Part shown: piece after piece, positions 37,601 to 45,802 of the stretch
How positions within the stretch are numbered: the stretch's first letter is position 1
Layout of the letters: every line of letters begins with the position of its first letter
Assembly: GCF_013401995.1 (NCBI RefSeq)
Contig: NZ_JACBJI010000001.1
Location: forward strand, 800,337 to 864,336
Reading direction: 5' to 3'
From: Flavobacterium agri
GTDB lineage: Bacteria > Bacteroidota > Bacteroidia > Flavobacteriales > Flavobacteriaceae
Length of the DNA stretch: 64,000 nucleotides
Notes under the pieces: generated by a model
What the model was told of the DNA's origin: nothing
What the model saw: only the letters and a program-made list of their open reading frames with translations
The model's database searches: none
Made by a program: the position numbers and the translations under genes

Positions 37601-38039
37601 CGATCACGACAATACGCTTATCATCCACACGAACGAACCCGACACGGGCGATTTCCTGTATTCGATAGACGGAGGCGTCACTTTCCAGTCGTCGAATACG
37701 TTCAACGGATTGTTGCCCGGAATTTATCAAGTCATGGTCAAAGATCTCGGCGACTGCGGCCATGACGACGAAGAGGCGCACTTGCTTATGTATCCGCGAT
37801 TCTTCACCCCTAACGGAGACGGCTATAACGATTATTGGAAAGTGAAGTTCGACGAACTCGAGCCCGGCATCCAAACTTATATTTTTGACCGCTACGGCAA
37901 ACTGATCACAGGCTTCCCTGTTGGCGGCCGTTGGGATGGCACTTATAACGACAAGGAACTTCCGTCTACCGATTATTGGTTCGTGGTCATACGACAGGAC
38001 GGTCGTGAAATGCGCGGACACTTTTCGATGAAGCGATAG
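34695..38039 (+). CDS. Large T9SS type B surface protein (gliding motility-associated C-terminal domain)
   Basis: An 1114-aa exported protein. A hydrophobic signal region (TILLLPHLLLIFLFMPNTVS) precedes about six modules of roughly 100 residues. Each closes on a GxY...DxCG-type strand, for example IDACGNIKAH (~195), IDKCGQSHGW (~301), LTDACGHTVS (~393), YDTCGIAHEE (~486), INGCGNEYDE (~578) and HFCGQAVVK (~772). The last 90 residues (RFFTPNGDGYNDYWKV ... GRWDGTYNDKELPSTDYWF) are the type B T9SS sorting domain. The frame begins only at a GTG. An ATG at 34687 reads MKTWKDNYFF and would join the frame if the T-run at 34711-34716 had one more T. Function, beyond surface display, is unknown. Confidence 0.85.
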   Translation: MERQLLFSRNIAILSRTILLLPHLLLIFLFMPNTVSASKILPPQLVVTKVDELCDGGGIINCSLSDPTPGGTVIFRVYLLPNTTSPIAELTANGQVTGLDAGTYQVVAIETVNGNATTLPAQNVTIENHIEPLDFEISHTDEHCGDGTMTINVTSGYAVDFLLFDGPETTTLPHPLNFFGDLEDGTYIVHAIDACGNIKAHSYTVPHNEAPFSVGSMGFLPELPACDQITLTHPVTIDDMEDDDLLFPLTFIYTVYPPDGSAPITVTYTEVTGNPDNFPAAHTVPFWYDQLYFYDLQVIDKCGQSHGWNHAPIDLSLFAALSPELGDCGQFFFSISPSVFVAPYFINFTEVPAGFNPTDFNPGHPGPFTSLQTYYGTTSNTVPMGNYAGTLTDACGHTVSFEQDIQPNEFPPQFTPYPQPGCLSTTSDLQIQTISYEIDHVVVTGAPPEFTETLPYTIPAVPNQQGPNEIWLFDLPAGTYYFTIYDTCGIAHEEEYTINPSSIFNLPSSSTFADCEEGFGGIRIRGGNSTILTSVVITSAPAAYTETLPQDVSIHIGASGIFSMEHLPPGDYGFHLINGCGNEYDEVYPVIGYETQATIDVTKHCAAFDVYLSDVSNATAPNFWLQKLNETTGQWMHPNTGAIYVEGTTLGTTNAIQLTNGINNINQLFLGHFRIVKTFQAYQNGEIGPGSTKVCIIPLQEFDNTGEVRIIDIIKLTCDGALASVKVIADGVEPFHFKIIEKNGQPFVIDNGSNDTFIDLEPAVYKFSVEHFCGQAVVKIVDIATLPSQIAAVQPTIPLIECDSDDNDGKADFDLSQFDATIIGSQNASDFTLTYHATEADANSGANALPQPYYSATATLYARLKLNSGDCYDVVTVEVIVNPYPVLQMQLRYPICPDSSRTITADSGMDSYSWSTGANTQSITVTQAGTYTLTVTKDYQGITCTGVYQIEVFPLVAPTIHHVEYQDWTDHDNTLIIHTNEPDTGDFLYSIDGGVTFQSSNTFNGLLPGIYQVMVKDLGDCGHDDEEAHLLMYPRFFTPNGDGYNDYWKVKFDELEPGIQTYIFDRYGKLITGFPVGGRWDGTYNDKELPSTDYWFVVIRQDGREMRGHFSMKR

Positions 38040-38111
38040 TCTGAGTGTCAATTTCGGATGTGGGAGAATCGATTCCAAATCTATCTGGCGAAATCTTTCA
38101 TAATCAAAAAC

Positions 38112-38139
38112 AAAAAACCATCCTAAGCGGATGGTTTTT
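38112..38139. terminator. Bidirectional terminator (T9SS type B protein / nucleoside transporter)
   Basis: AAAAACCATCC (38113-38123) pairs perfectly with GGATGGTTTTT (38129-38139), with A/T tails on both sides. Confidence 0.9.
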
Positions 38140-38168
38140 CTATTTTATAAGTCAAAAGGTTTCAGGCA

Positions 38169-39539
38169 TCAGTGCGAGATGTTCGCCACTTCGGCCGGAT
38201 CGTGCTTGTGCTTGAACATGAACGCAAACGCGATCGCGATTACCAAAGCATAAGCCGCGAAAGCCAACCAGATGTTCGGCCAATCTTTCATTTCGACGAC
38301 GCTGCTCAAATTTCCGTCGGCCAAAACCGAAGCGCCTTTTTTCTTGACAAATCCGAGGAAATGCTCGTTCGCCACATCTGTTTGCAGATGCGTCGCCAAA
38401 TCGGTGGCTTTCGTATAGGCTTTCGTAAAATAGTTTTGGATTACCCAGCCCGAAATCACGCTTCCCAGAACGGCGCCTACTCCGTTGGTCATCATCATGA
38501 ACAAACCTTGGGCAGACGAACGTGTCTTGGCGTCTGTATTGCCTTCTACGAAAAGCGAACCCGAAATATTGAAGAAATCGAACGCCATTCCGTAGACGAC
38601 GCACGATAGTATGATCATCCACAGACCGCCGACCGGATCGCCGAAAGCGAACAGACCGAAACGCAACACCCAAGCGAGCATACTGATGAGCATCACCTGC
38701 TTGATGCCGAAGCGTTTCAGGAAGAATGGAATCGCTAAAATGAACAAGGTTTCCGATATCTGAGAAATCGACATGATGATCGTCGAGCGTTCCACCACGA
38801 AAGAATCTGCATATTTGGGGAAATTCTCGAATTCGCTGAGGAACACGTCCCCATAAGCGTTCGTGAGCTGCAACGCACCTCCGAGGAACATAGAAAACAC
38901 GAAGAACAATGCCATTTTATAATCAGCGAACAATTTGAAAGCCGATGTCTTCTTACCTTCGGACGAATCAAAAACCGAGTTGTATTTCGGCGGACACTTC
39001 GGCAACGTGAACGCATACAAACCTAAAACCACAGCCGCGATTCCCGCAATGTAGAACTGGTTAGCCGACGCTTTGCTGTCGGTGAGGTTCGTAATCCACA
39101 TGGCGACGATGAATCCGATGGTTCCCCAAACGCGGATCGGCGGAAAATCCTTTACGATGTCGCTATTGCTTTGTTTCAAGGCCGTATACGAAATCGAATT
39201 GGAAAGCGATATCGTCGGCATATAGCAACACATGGCCAGAAACATCACATAAATGAAAGTCGTCGGATCGCTCACCATCGGCAAACAAAAAAGCACCACG
39301 GCGTACAGAATGTGCAGCAAACCGTAAAGCCTTTCGGCATTGACCCATCGGTCGGCGATGATTCCGGTAACGGTCGGCATGAAAAGCGAGGCGAATCCCA
39401 TCGTCGCGAATACGAGACCGAATTGCGTGCCGTCCCATTGCTTGGTGCCGAACCAATAATTGGCAATCGTGATCAACCATGCGCCCCACACAAAAAACTG
39501 CATGAAACTCATGACCGTAAGTCGTAATTTAATACTCAT
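38169..39539 (-). CDS. Nucleoside permease, NupG/XapB-type MFS transporter
   Basis: A 456-aa transporter with about twelve membrane segments. MSFMQFFVWGAWLITIANYW at the N-terminus, TGIIADRWVNAERLYGLLHI and RVWGTIGFIVAMWI are typical of the nucleoside:H+ symporter family, as is the long extension between the last helices. It probably imports nucleosides; the precise substrate is inferred. The start at 39539 (MSIKLRLTVMS) is chosen because the longer frame runs back into cmk. It is transcribed in the same direction as cmk, 43 bases downstream of it. Confidence 0.88.
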   Translation of the reverse strand: MSIKLRLTVMSFMQFFVWGAWLITIANYWFGTKQWDGTQFGLVFATMGFASLFMPTVTGIIADRWVNAERLYGLLHILYAVVLFCLPMVSDPTTFIYVMFLAMCCYMPTISLSNSISYTALKQSNSDIVKDFPPIRVWGTIGFIVAMWITNLTDSKASANQFYIAGIAAVVLGLYAFTLPKCPPKYNSVFDSSEGKKTSAFKLFADYKMALFFVFSMFLGGALQLTNAYGDVFLSEFENFPKYADSFVVERSTIIMSISQISETLFILAIPFFLKRFGIKQVMLISMLAWVLRFGLFAFGDPVGGLWMIILSCVVYGMAFDFFNISGSLFVEGNTDAKTRSSAQGLFMMMTNGVGAVLGSVISGWVIQNYFTKAYTKATDLATHLQTDVANEHFLGFVKKKGASVLADGNLSSVVEMKDWPNIWLAFAAYALVIAIAFAFMFKHKHDPAEVANISH

Positions 39540-39582
39540 AAATGGTTTTGGTTGGTTATGCGGTAAAACTAGTGAAATCGAT

Positions 39583-40266
39583 TTAGATTTGATGCACAAG
39601 CGCGAGCACTTTCTCGAGCTGCTGCTCACGGCTCAGATGTGAATTGTCGATTTCGATGGCGTCGTCTGCCTTTCGCAAGGGAGAATCTTCGCGGTGCGTA
39701 TCGATATGGTCGCGCTGTTCGACATTTTTGAGTACCTCATCGAACGTCACTTCAAGGCCTTTGTCTATGAGTTCTTCATAACGTCTTTTGGCGCGAGTAT
39801 CGGCACTTGAAGTCATGAAAATCTTGAGTTCCGCATCGGGAAAAACGACGGTTCCTATGTCGCGTCCGTCCATGACGATGCCTTTGTTGCGGCCCATTTG
39901 CTGCTGCTGTTCGACGAGTTTGTGGCGCACTTCGGATATTTCAGCCACCTTGCTCACGAAATTCGAAACTTCTATCGTACGGATTTCCCATTCAACATTG
40001 CGGTCGTTGAGATACATTTCGCCGAATCCGACTTCGGGATTGAAGATGAAATTCAGATTGATCTTCGGAAGGTCGTCCACCAATTTCCGCACGTCGAAAT
40101 GATGGCCGTCTATGTAGTGGTGCTGCATCGCGTATAATGTCACGGCTCGGTACATCGCGCCCGTATCCACATATACATATCCGAGAATCTTGGCCAACTG
40201 CTTGGCGATGGTACTTTTTCCCGTCGAGGAGAAACCGTCAATGGCTATCGTAATTTTTTTCTTCAC
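39583..40266 (-). CDS. cmk: Cytidylate kinase
   Basis: Phosphorylates CMP and dCMP. The P-loop is GFSSTGKST (residues 11-19), followed by VYVDTGAMYRAVTL, GIVMDGRDIGTVVFPDA and the lid region SADTRAKRRYEEL. The start is the GTG at 40266, giving MKKKITIAIDGF; it lies one base after the porQ stop (TGACGTG). The frame remains open upstream only to a TTG at 40284 inside porQ. At 227 aa the length is normal. Translation is probably coupled to porQ. Confidence 0.94.
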   Translation of the reverse strand: MKKKITIAIDGFSSTGKSTIAKQLAKILGYVYVDTGAMYRAVTLYAMQHHYIDGHHFDVRKLVDDLPKINLNFIFNPEVGFGEMYLNDRNVEWEIRTIEVSNFVSKVAEISEVRHKLVEQQQQMGRNKGIVMDGRDIGTVVFPDAELKIFMTSSADTRAKRRYEELIDKGLEVTFDEVLKNVEQRDHIDTHREDSPLRKADDAIEIDNSHLSREQQLEKVLALVHQI

Positions 40267-40267
40267 G

Positions 40268-41296
40268 TCAATAATCTTCTCCAAAATTGATGGTAAGCCC
40301 GAAAAGACTCGTATTGGCCGCCAAGGTATAGCGCGAATACGAATAATTGAACTTCAGGCGTCGTATTTTCAGCCCGAACCCGGCCGAGATTCCGGCAAAG
40401 CTGCGTTGTTCTAAAATCTTGAGTTCTTCAGATCTCCTGAAATTGTACCCGATGCGGATGTTGAATCCTTTTTTAGGGAACAATTCGGCCCCCAAAATCA
40501 CGTGTCGCAACGCATTGTTGAAAAACGACACTTTTTCGGGTGTGGATCCTCCGTCAATCCCATTTTCGGCACGCGCCGGATTCGAGAACGAAACATCCCA
40601 TTGCTGCAAATTTTCCAATGTCAGGTGCCAGCGTAACGGCACGTGTTCGAGTTCCTGGGAAACACCGGCGAGCACTTCCATTTGCACGCGTTCGTTGCTT
40701 CCGGCATAGGTCGTGAATTGCGTACCCAGATTGCGTACGGAAACCGCCCAGTTGATATCGTTGTCTTCGTCGACGTAAATCGCACCCAAATCGAGGGCGC
40801 CACCGAATGAATTATAACTTTCTAAAGTAGAGGAGATCAACTTTGCATTCGCTCCCAAATAGAGTGTCGTCCACGGCACATTGTAGGCATATCCGACCGA
40901 AAGCGCGATTTCGCTTCCGCTGAAGTCTTCGGTCTTGTTACCGTTTTCGTCGTAGCCTTCAAATTTTCCGTAATTAACGTAATTCACGCCCGCATGCAGG
41001 GTTTGTACGTGGCGATCGTACATATATGCATATGAAGCCGTACCATACGTGACTTCGCCAAAATAACTGCCGTAATTCAACGCCAAACGATTGTCCATTT
41101 CGGGATTTATAGTCGCAGGATTGAAATGGGCCGTATTCGGATCTTCGTCGTAAATCGTGATGACTTTTCCGCCAAGAGCCGCCTGACGGGGCGATGTGAC
41201 AAGGTTGAGAAATTGATAAACCCCTTTTCCTCCGATCTGCGCAAAAGTCGGGGCGCAGCAAGACAGTAAAAGGAAAAATAGGAGTTTTCTTAGCAT
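40268..41296 (-). CDS. porQ: Type IX secretion system protein PorQ
   Basis: A 342-aa outer-membrane protein of the T9SS, in the PorV/PorQ group. A signal peptide (LLFFLLLSCCAPTFAQ) is followed by the family N-terminus GGKGVYQFLNLVTSPRQAALGGKVITIYDEDPN and a beta-barrel ending in LTINFGEDY. PorQ is described as helping shuttle or anchor T9SS cargo together with PorU, PorV and PorZ. The order lon-porQ-cmk is common in Bacteroidetes. The two T9SS cargo genes in this window are at 34695 and 62755. Confidence 0.92.
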   Translation of the reverse strand: MLRKLLFFLLLSCCAPTFAQIGGKGVYQFLNLVTSPRQAALGGKVITIYDEDPNTAHFNPATINPEMDNRLALNYGSYFGEVTYGTASYAYMYDRHVQTLHAGVNYVNYGKFEGYDENGNKTEDFSGSEIALSVGYAYNVPWTTLYLGANAKLISSTLESYNSFGGALDLGAIYVDEDNDINWAVSVRNLGTQFTTYAGSNERVQMEVLAGVSQELEHVPLRWHLTLENLQQWDVSFSNPARAENGIDGGSTPEKVSFFNNALRHVILGAELFPKKGFNIRIGYNFRRSEELKILEQRSFAGISAGFGLKIRRLKFNYSYSRYTLAANTSLFGLTINFGEDY

Positions 41297-41355
41297 ATTT
41301 TTTCGGCGTTAACAAACTAATAACGCCAATGCGAAGATATTATTTTGAAAAGAAA

Positions 41356-41377
41356 AACCCTCGGATTAGCGAGGGTT
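41356..41377 (-). terminator. Terminator of lon
   Basis: AACCCTCG (41356-41363) and CGAGGGTT (41370-41377) form an eight-pair stem; on the minus strand a T-rich tail follows, seven bases after the lon stop. Confidence 0.85.
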
Positions 41378-41383
41378 ATTTCC

Positions 41384-43834
41384 TTATAAAGTTTTGGCGT
41401 TTTTCGCCTTCTGGTCAGTCAGCGCGTACTTGATGACCTCGCTCATTTCCCTGACGTAATGAAAGGTCAGTCCGTCTATATATTCTGCCTTGATTTCGTC
41501 TATGTCCTGTTTGTTTTCATGACACAGGATAATTTCCTTGATTCCGGCGCGTTTGGCCGCGAGGATTTTCTCTTTGATGCCGCCGACGGGAAGCACTTTT
41601 CCTCTAAGCGTGATCTCACCTGTCATGGCCAAATGTTTCTTGACGCGTTTTTGGGTCAATAAGGAAACCAAAGACGTGAGCATCGCGATTCCCGCGCTCG
41701 GTCCGTCTTTTGGGGTTGCGCCTTCTGGAATGTGGATGTGGATGTTGTGCTTGGCGAAAATATCGGGATCGACGCCGAGCATTTCGGGATTCGCTTTGAT
41801 GTATTCCAACGCGATTGTGGCCGATTCCTTCATTACCGTACCTAAATTTCCGGTTAAGCTCATCGAGCCCTTTCCTTTGGAAATCAAAGATTCAATAAAA
41901 AGAATGTCGCCTCCGACAGATGTCCAGGCCAAACCCGTAACGACACCCGCGACCTCGTTGCTTTCGTATTTGTCGCGTTCCATTCTCGGTGCGCCCAAAA
42001 TCTTGACGATGTCTTCGTCGGTGACTTTTTTGTTGTATTCTTCTTCCATCGCAACCGATTTGGCGGCGTTTCTCACGACTTGCGCGATTTTCGCTTCCAA
42101 ACCGCGTACACCCGATTCACGCGTGTAACCTTCTACGATTTTCTCGAGCTGTTTTTTGCCGATGTTATAATCTTTAGCCGTAAGACCATGTTCCTTCAAT
42201 TGCTTCGGAAGTAAGTGCTGGCGTGCGATTTCAACCTTTTCCTCTATCGTATAACCCGACATGCGTATCACTTCCATCCTATCGCGCAAAGCCGGCTGGA
42301 TGGCATTAAGGTTGTTCGATGTCGCGATGAACATCACTTTAGACAAATCGTATCCCATTTCGAGGAAATTGTCGTAAAAAGCACTGTTCTGTTCCGGATC
42401 GAGCACTTCGAGCAAAGCCGAAGACGGGTCGCCCTGATGGCTATTGGATAATTTATCGATTTCATCCAACACAAAAACCGGATTCGAAGTACCCGCTTTC
42501 TTGATGCTTTGGATGATGCGTCCCGGCATCGCGCCGATATAAGTCTTTCGATGACCTCGGATTTCGGCTTCATCGCGCAATCCGCCAAGGGAAATACGCA
42601 CGTATTCGCGTCCTAAAGCTTCGGCAATCGATTTTCCTATAGACGTCTTACCGACGCCCGGAGGTCCGGTCAAACAAATGATAGGCGATTTCATATCGTT
42701 GCGCAGTTTAAGTACCGCGAGGTATTCTATGATACGCTTCTTGACGTCTTCAAGTCCGAAATGATCGCGGTCGAGGATTTTCTGGGCGCGTTTCAAATCG
42801 AAATTGTCGGAACTGTATTGGTCCCACGGCAGTTCGAGAAACAACTCGAGATAGCTTCTTTGGATGCCGAAATCGGGCGCCTGAGGATTCATGCGCTGCA
42901 TCTTGACCAATTCCTTGTCGAAATGCTTGGCCGTCTTTTCGTCCCACTTCTTGGCTTTGGCCTTTTGGCGCATGTCGTCGATTTCCTGCTCGTATGAAAC
43001 GCCTCCAAGTTCTTCCTGTATCGTTTTCATCTGCTGGTGCAGGAAATATTCGCGCTGCTGCTGATCGAGATCGAAACGCACTTTGGATTGGATGTCGTTC
43101 TTGAGCTCGAGTTTCTGCAACTCCACGTTCATGTAGCGCAACGTTTCGAGTGCGCGTTCCTTAAGCACGTTTATCGAAAGCAGGTTTTGCTTGTCGGCCA
43201 CGGGCAGATTCATGTTCGAGGACACGAAATTGATCAGGAACGAATGACTTTCGATGTTCTTGATCGCAAACGTCGCTTCTGTCGGGATGTTCGGGCTTTC
43301 CTTGACGATCTGGATCGCGAGTTCCTTGATCGAATCGACGATCGCGAAGAATTCGGTATCGTGTTGTCCCGGGCGTTTCTCCTCGACTTCCATGATGCTG
43401 GCCCGCATGTACGGCTTTTCGGAAAGCATCGCGTCGATCTCGAAGCGTTTTTTGCCCTGAAGGATTACGGTCACGTTGCCGTCGGGCATCTTGAGTACGC
43501 GCAGAATCTGGGCGACCGTACCTATTTTGTGGATGTCGTTTTTCGTGGGATCTTCATCTTCCTCATTCTTTTGGGCGACCACACCGATAATCTTGTTGCC
43601 GGCGTTGGCGTCGTTGATGAGCTTGATGGATTTGTCGCGTCCTGCCGAGATCGGGATGACCACGCCTGGAAAAAGTACGGTGTTGCGCAACGGAAGGATC
43701 GGAAGCGACGCGGGCAGTTCCTCGCGGTTCATTTCTTCCTCGTCCTCGGGAGTCAACAGTGGTATCAGTTCTGCATCGGATTCAAAATCCTGCAGTGACA
43801 AGTTGTCAAAGGTTAAAATCTTGTGATGTGACAT
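41384..43834 (-). CDS. lon: Endopeptidase La (Lon protease)
   Basis: An ATP-dependent protease degrading misfolded and regulatory proteins. An N-terminal substrate domain (LPILPLRNTVLFPGVVIPI) precedes the AAA+ module with Walker A GPPGVGKTS (about residue 390) and Walker B VFVLDEIDKL. The C-terminal peptidase has the catalytic Ser in KDGPSAGIAM (about S711) and the partner Lys in the following GKVLPVGGIKEK segment. Starting at 43834 (MSHHKILTFDN) gives 816 aa; the frame is open to 43885. Promoter element at 43883-43890. Confidence 0.97.
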   Translation of the reverse strand: MSHHKILTFDNLSLQDFESDAELIPLLTPEDEEEMNREELPASLPILPLRNTVLFPGVVIPISAGRDKSIKLINDANAGNKIIGVVAQKNEEDEDPTKNDIHKIGTVAQILRVLKMPDGNVTVILQGKKRFEIDAMLSEKPYMRASIMEVEEKRPGQHDTEFFAIVDSIKELAIQIVKESPNIPTEATFAIKNIESHSFLINFVSSNMNLPVADKQNLLSINVLKERALETLRYMNVELQKLELKNDIQSKVRFDLDQQQREYFLHQQMKTIQEELGGVSYEQEIDDMRQKAKAKKWDEKTAKHFDKELVKMQRMNPQAPDFGIQRSYLELFLELPWDQYSSDNFDLKRAQKILDRDHFGLEDVKKRIIEYLAVLKLRNDMKSPIICLTGPPGVGKTSIGKSIAEALGREYVRISLGGLRDEAEIRGHRKTYIGAMPGRIIQSIKKAGTSNPVFVLDEIDKLSNSHQGDPSSALLEVLDPEQNSAFYDNFLEMGYDLSKVMFIATSNNLNAIQPALRDRMEVIRMSGYTIEEKVEIARQHLLPKQLKEHGLTAKDYNIGKKQLEKIVEGYTRESGVRGLEAKIAQVVRNAAKSVAMEEEYNKKVTDEDIVKILGAPRMERDKYESNEVAGVVTGLAWTSVGGDILFIESLISKGKGSMSLTGNLGTVMKESATIALEYIKANPEMLGVDPDIFAKHNIHIHIPEGATPKDGPSAGIAMLTSLVSLLTQKRVKKHLAMTGEITLRGKVLPVGGIKEKILAAKRAGIKEIILCHENKQDIDEIKAEYIDGLTFHYVREMSEVIKYALTDQKAKNAKTL

Positions 43835-43882
43835 GTGTGGTATTGTGCCATGTTGACAGTAAAACTTTACTGCCTTTACTTG

Positions 43883-43890
43883 CAAAGATA
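43883..43890 (-). promoter_or_regulatory. Putative -7 promoter element of lon
   Basis: On the minus strand TATCTTTG is an exact TAnnTTTG match about 49 bases before the ATG at 43834. Its position also argues against the longer ORF start at 43885. Confidence 0.5.
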
Positions 43891-43978
43891 GATTATCAAT
43901 AAATTAGCGAAACGTAAAATCGACGTATGACCGATTAATTCGTTACATTATTGACATGCCCAAAATTGTGCCATAAAA

Positions 43979-43999
43979 AAATCCGCTAAGTGCGGATTT
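43979..43999. terminator. Terminator of the DUF6252-like lipoprotein gene
   Basis: AAATCCGC (43979-43986) pairs perfectly with GCGGATTT (43992-43999). On the minus strand a run of T follows the stem, 26 bases after the lipoprotein stop. Confidence 0.8.
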
Positions 44000-44024
44000 C
44001 TTCTATAAAGTGCAAAATGCTATA

Positions 44025-44915
44025 TCAATAGGTCACGTCGAAATTGCCTTGGGTGACCTGTATGTTGCCGCTAGCTGTTTCTATCGTCGCGGTAAACGTG
44101 CCTTTGACATGGTCGGCAGTTTTTTGCGTGATGTTGACATTTCCGGAAACGGCCGGTCCGCCACTTCCGCCTACGGTCAAATACATGACCTGCACGTCGT
44201 CGGTGATTACCGTACCTGTAGCGATCGGGTGATTACCGACGGTGACATCGGAGCTCAACATAACAGACATCGTCCCGTTTTGGTCAAGAGCCGTAATGCT
44301 GATGATTGAAATACCACCGTTCGACGCTTCCTGCGCATTGATCGTCGTAGGATTGAAAGGAGAACCGTCGATCGTCGCGGTAAAAGTGTTCTCATTCGGA
44401 TTTACGCTAGGGTCAGAATACGGAACCGTAAACTCGCCTTCGGTAAATTCCTTCGGCTCGATAGTCCCGTCTCCGTTCCAATATCCGGTAAAATGGAACG
44501 TTCCCGTAATCGTATGGTTGGTGGTGTTGACTTCTGAAATCGTGACAGAACCCGTATTTTCTCCGGGATTCGCGGGATTGATGCTTTGCCAGCCCGATTC
44601 CGATTGGCCTTGGGTAAACATCAATATATTTTGGTTGGCCGCATATGTGCCTGCCGTGTTTCCTCCTATCACGAACGCGAAATTGTCGCCGTTCGCACGG
44701 ACCGCGGCAATCGTGATCGCGCCTCCCGAAATGAAAGCTTCAGCGGTAAGCGCCGTGTACTGCACTCCGTCTATCTTAGCCGTGAACGTACCGTCTTCTA
44801 CCGGGTCGACCGGATCCGGGACTATGATATTGGGATCGATAGGCTCCGTATCACAGGCCGTGAAATTCAACACAGAGAAAAAGGCGAAAAGCCCGATAAG
44901 CAACTTATTTTTCAT
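44025..44915 (-). CDS. Putative lipoprotein with two DUF6252-like domains
   Basis: A 296-aa exported lipoprotein; the lipobox is LNFTAC after a hydrophobic signal (LLIGLFAFFSV). The mature part has two related halves, each starting FTAKIDGVQYTALTAEA or FTATIDGSPFNPTTINA, followed by strands with a VxGN/IGG turn and ending in a GTFHFT or GTFTAT strand. This matches the pattern of DUF6252-type proteins of flavobacteria, which have no known function. The first residues after Cys are Pro/Asp-rich. Monocistronic. Confidence 0.75.
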   Translation of the reverse strand: MKNKLLIGLFAFFSVLNFTACDTEPIDPNIIVPDPVDPVEDGTFTAKIDGVQYTALTAEAFISGGAITIAAVRANGDNFAFVIGGNTAGTYAANQNILMFTQGQSESGWQSINPANPGENTGSVTISEVNTTNHTITGTFHFTGYWNGDGTIEPKEFTEGEFTVPYSDPSVNPNENTFTATIDGSPFNPTTINAQEASNGGISIISITALDQNGTMSVMLSSDVTVGNHPIATGTVITDDVQVMYLTVGGSGGPAVSGNVNITQKTADHVKGTFTATIETASGNIQVTQGNFDVTY

Positions 44916-44948
44916 GGTTATAGTTAGTTTTTGCCAAATATAACAGAA

Positions 44949-45158
44949 AGTGTGAAAGTGCTCAAGCGCTGAAGTGCTAAAGTTTTGAAATCGGAGATAC
45001 TTTGACGTTTATTTTTTCCTTTTTGAAACGACTTCATTCGTATCGGACACAATTCAAAAGCAAATAATTTTTAATTTTCCAAAAAAATAATTTTTCCCGT
45101 AAATCCCAATAAACACAGTACTCTTGAGTACTTCAGCACCTCAACACTTGAGTACTTG
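44949..45158. repeat. Dispersed imperfect palindrome, family C (copy 2)
   Basis: The left arm (44949-44987) contains GTGCTCAAGCGCTGAAGTGC and the right arm (45117-45158) contains GAGTACTTCAGCACCTCAAC. These are imperfect reverse complements and share the words of the element at 12566-12737. Between them is A/T-rich sequence without an ORF. This accounts for most of the 305-base gap 44916-45220; the rest is the promoter region of the sigma-factor gene. Confidence 0.55.
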
Positions 45159-45169
45159 ACACAAAAAAC

Positions 45170-45195
45170 TGTAACAACTCGAAACGACCTCTGTC
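45170..45195 (+). promoter_or_regulatory. Putative ECF-type promoter of the sigma-factor operon
   Basis: TGTAACA (45170-45176) and GTCC (45193-45196), 17 bases apart, resemble the AAC-type -35 and GTC-type -10 of ECF sigma promoters, rather than the housekeeping TTG/TAnnTTTG pattern. It lies 26 bases before the sigma gene, suggesting autoregulation. The identification is by resemblance only. Confidence 0.4.
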
Positions 45196-45220
45196 CTTAA
45201 CACAAATCACAATCAAAAAC

Positions 45221-45781
45221 TTGAGCCTAGCCAGCCACACCATCGAAGACCTCATCGCCCTTTGCAGGCGAAAGGACCAGCGCGCCCAATTTGAGGTATA
45301 CAACCGCTACTGCAGGGCGATGTATAACGTGGCGCTCAGGATCGTCAAGGATGAGCATTACGCCGAGGATGTAATGCAGGAAGGTTTCCTCAGGGCCTTC
45401 ATCAAAATTGACGACTACCGGCAGGAAGTGGCGTTCGGCGCTTGGCTCAAGAAAATAATCGTGAATTGCAGCATCGATTTCTATAAAAAGAACAGCCGTA
45501 TCGTTCAGGAAGATCTTGAAAAGACCTTATACAAACTCGAAGACGGCGATTCCGGGAACGATGCGGAATTGGATTTCATCAATCTCAAAGCGAATCAGGT
45601 ACTCGACACCATACAAAACCTAAAAGACAGCTACCGAATGATCCTCACGCTGTTCTTCATAGAAGGTTACGACCAGGAAGAGATTACCGACATCCTCGGC
45701 ATCAATTACGGCAACTGCAGGACGTTGTTGAGCCGCGCAAAAGAAAGTTTAAGGAATAAGCTTCAGGAATTATCAGCCTGA
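45221..45781 (+). CDS. RNA polymerase sigma-70 factor, ECF subfamily
   Basis: A 186-aa ECF sigma factor. Region 2 is seen in AMYNVALRIVKDEHYAEDVMQEGFLRAF and FGAWLKKIIVNCSIDFYKK, and region 4 in YRMILTLFFIEGYDQEEITDI with the helix-turn-helix ILGINYGNCRTLLSRAKESL. The start appears to be TTG at 45221 (MSLASHTIEDL), since the next ATG lies inside region 2. An ECF-like promoter lies 26 bases upstream. First gene of a five-gene run with the anti-sigma-like protein and three surface proteins. Confidence 0.9.
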   Translation: MSLASHTIEDLIALCRRKDQRAQFEVYNRYCRAMYNVALRIVKDEHYAEDVMQEGFLRAFIKIDDYRQEVAFGAWLKKIIVNCSIDFYKKNSRIVQEDLEKTLYKLEDGDSGNDAELDFINLKANQVLDTIQNLKDSYRMILTLFFIEGYDQEEITDILGINYGNCRTLLSRAKESLRNKLQELSA

Positions 45782-45802
45782 AAAACGATAGAGAAAACAG
45801 AT

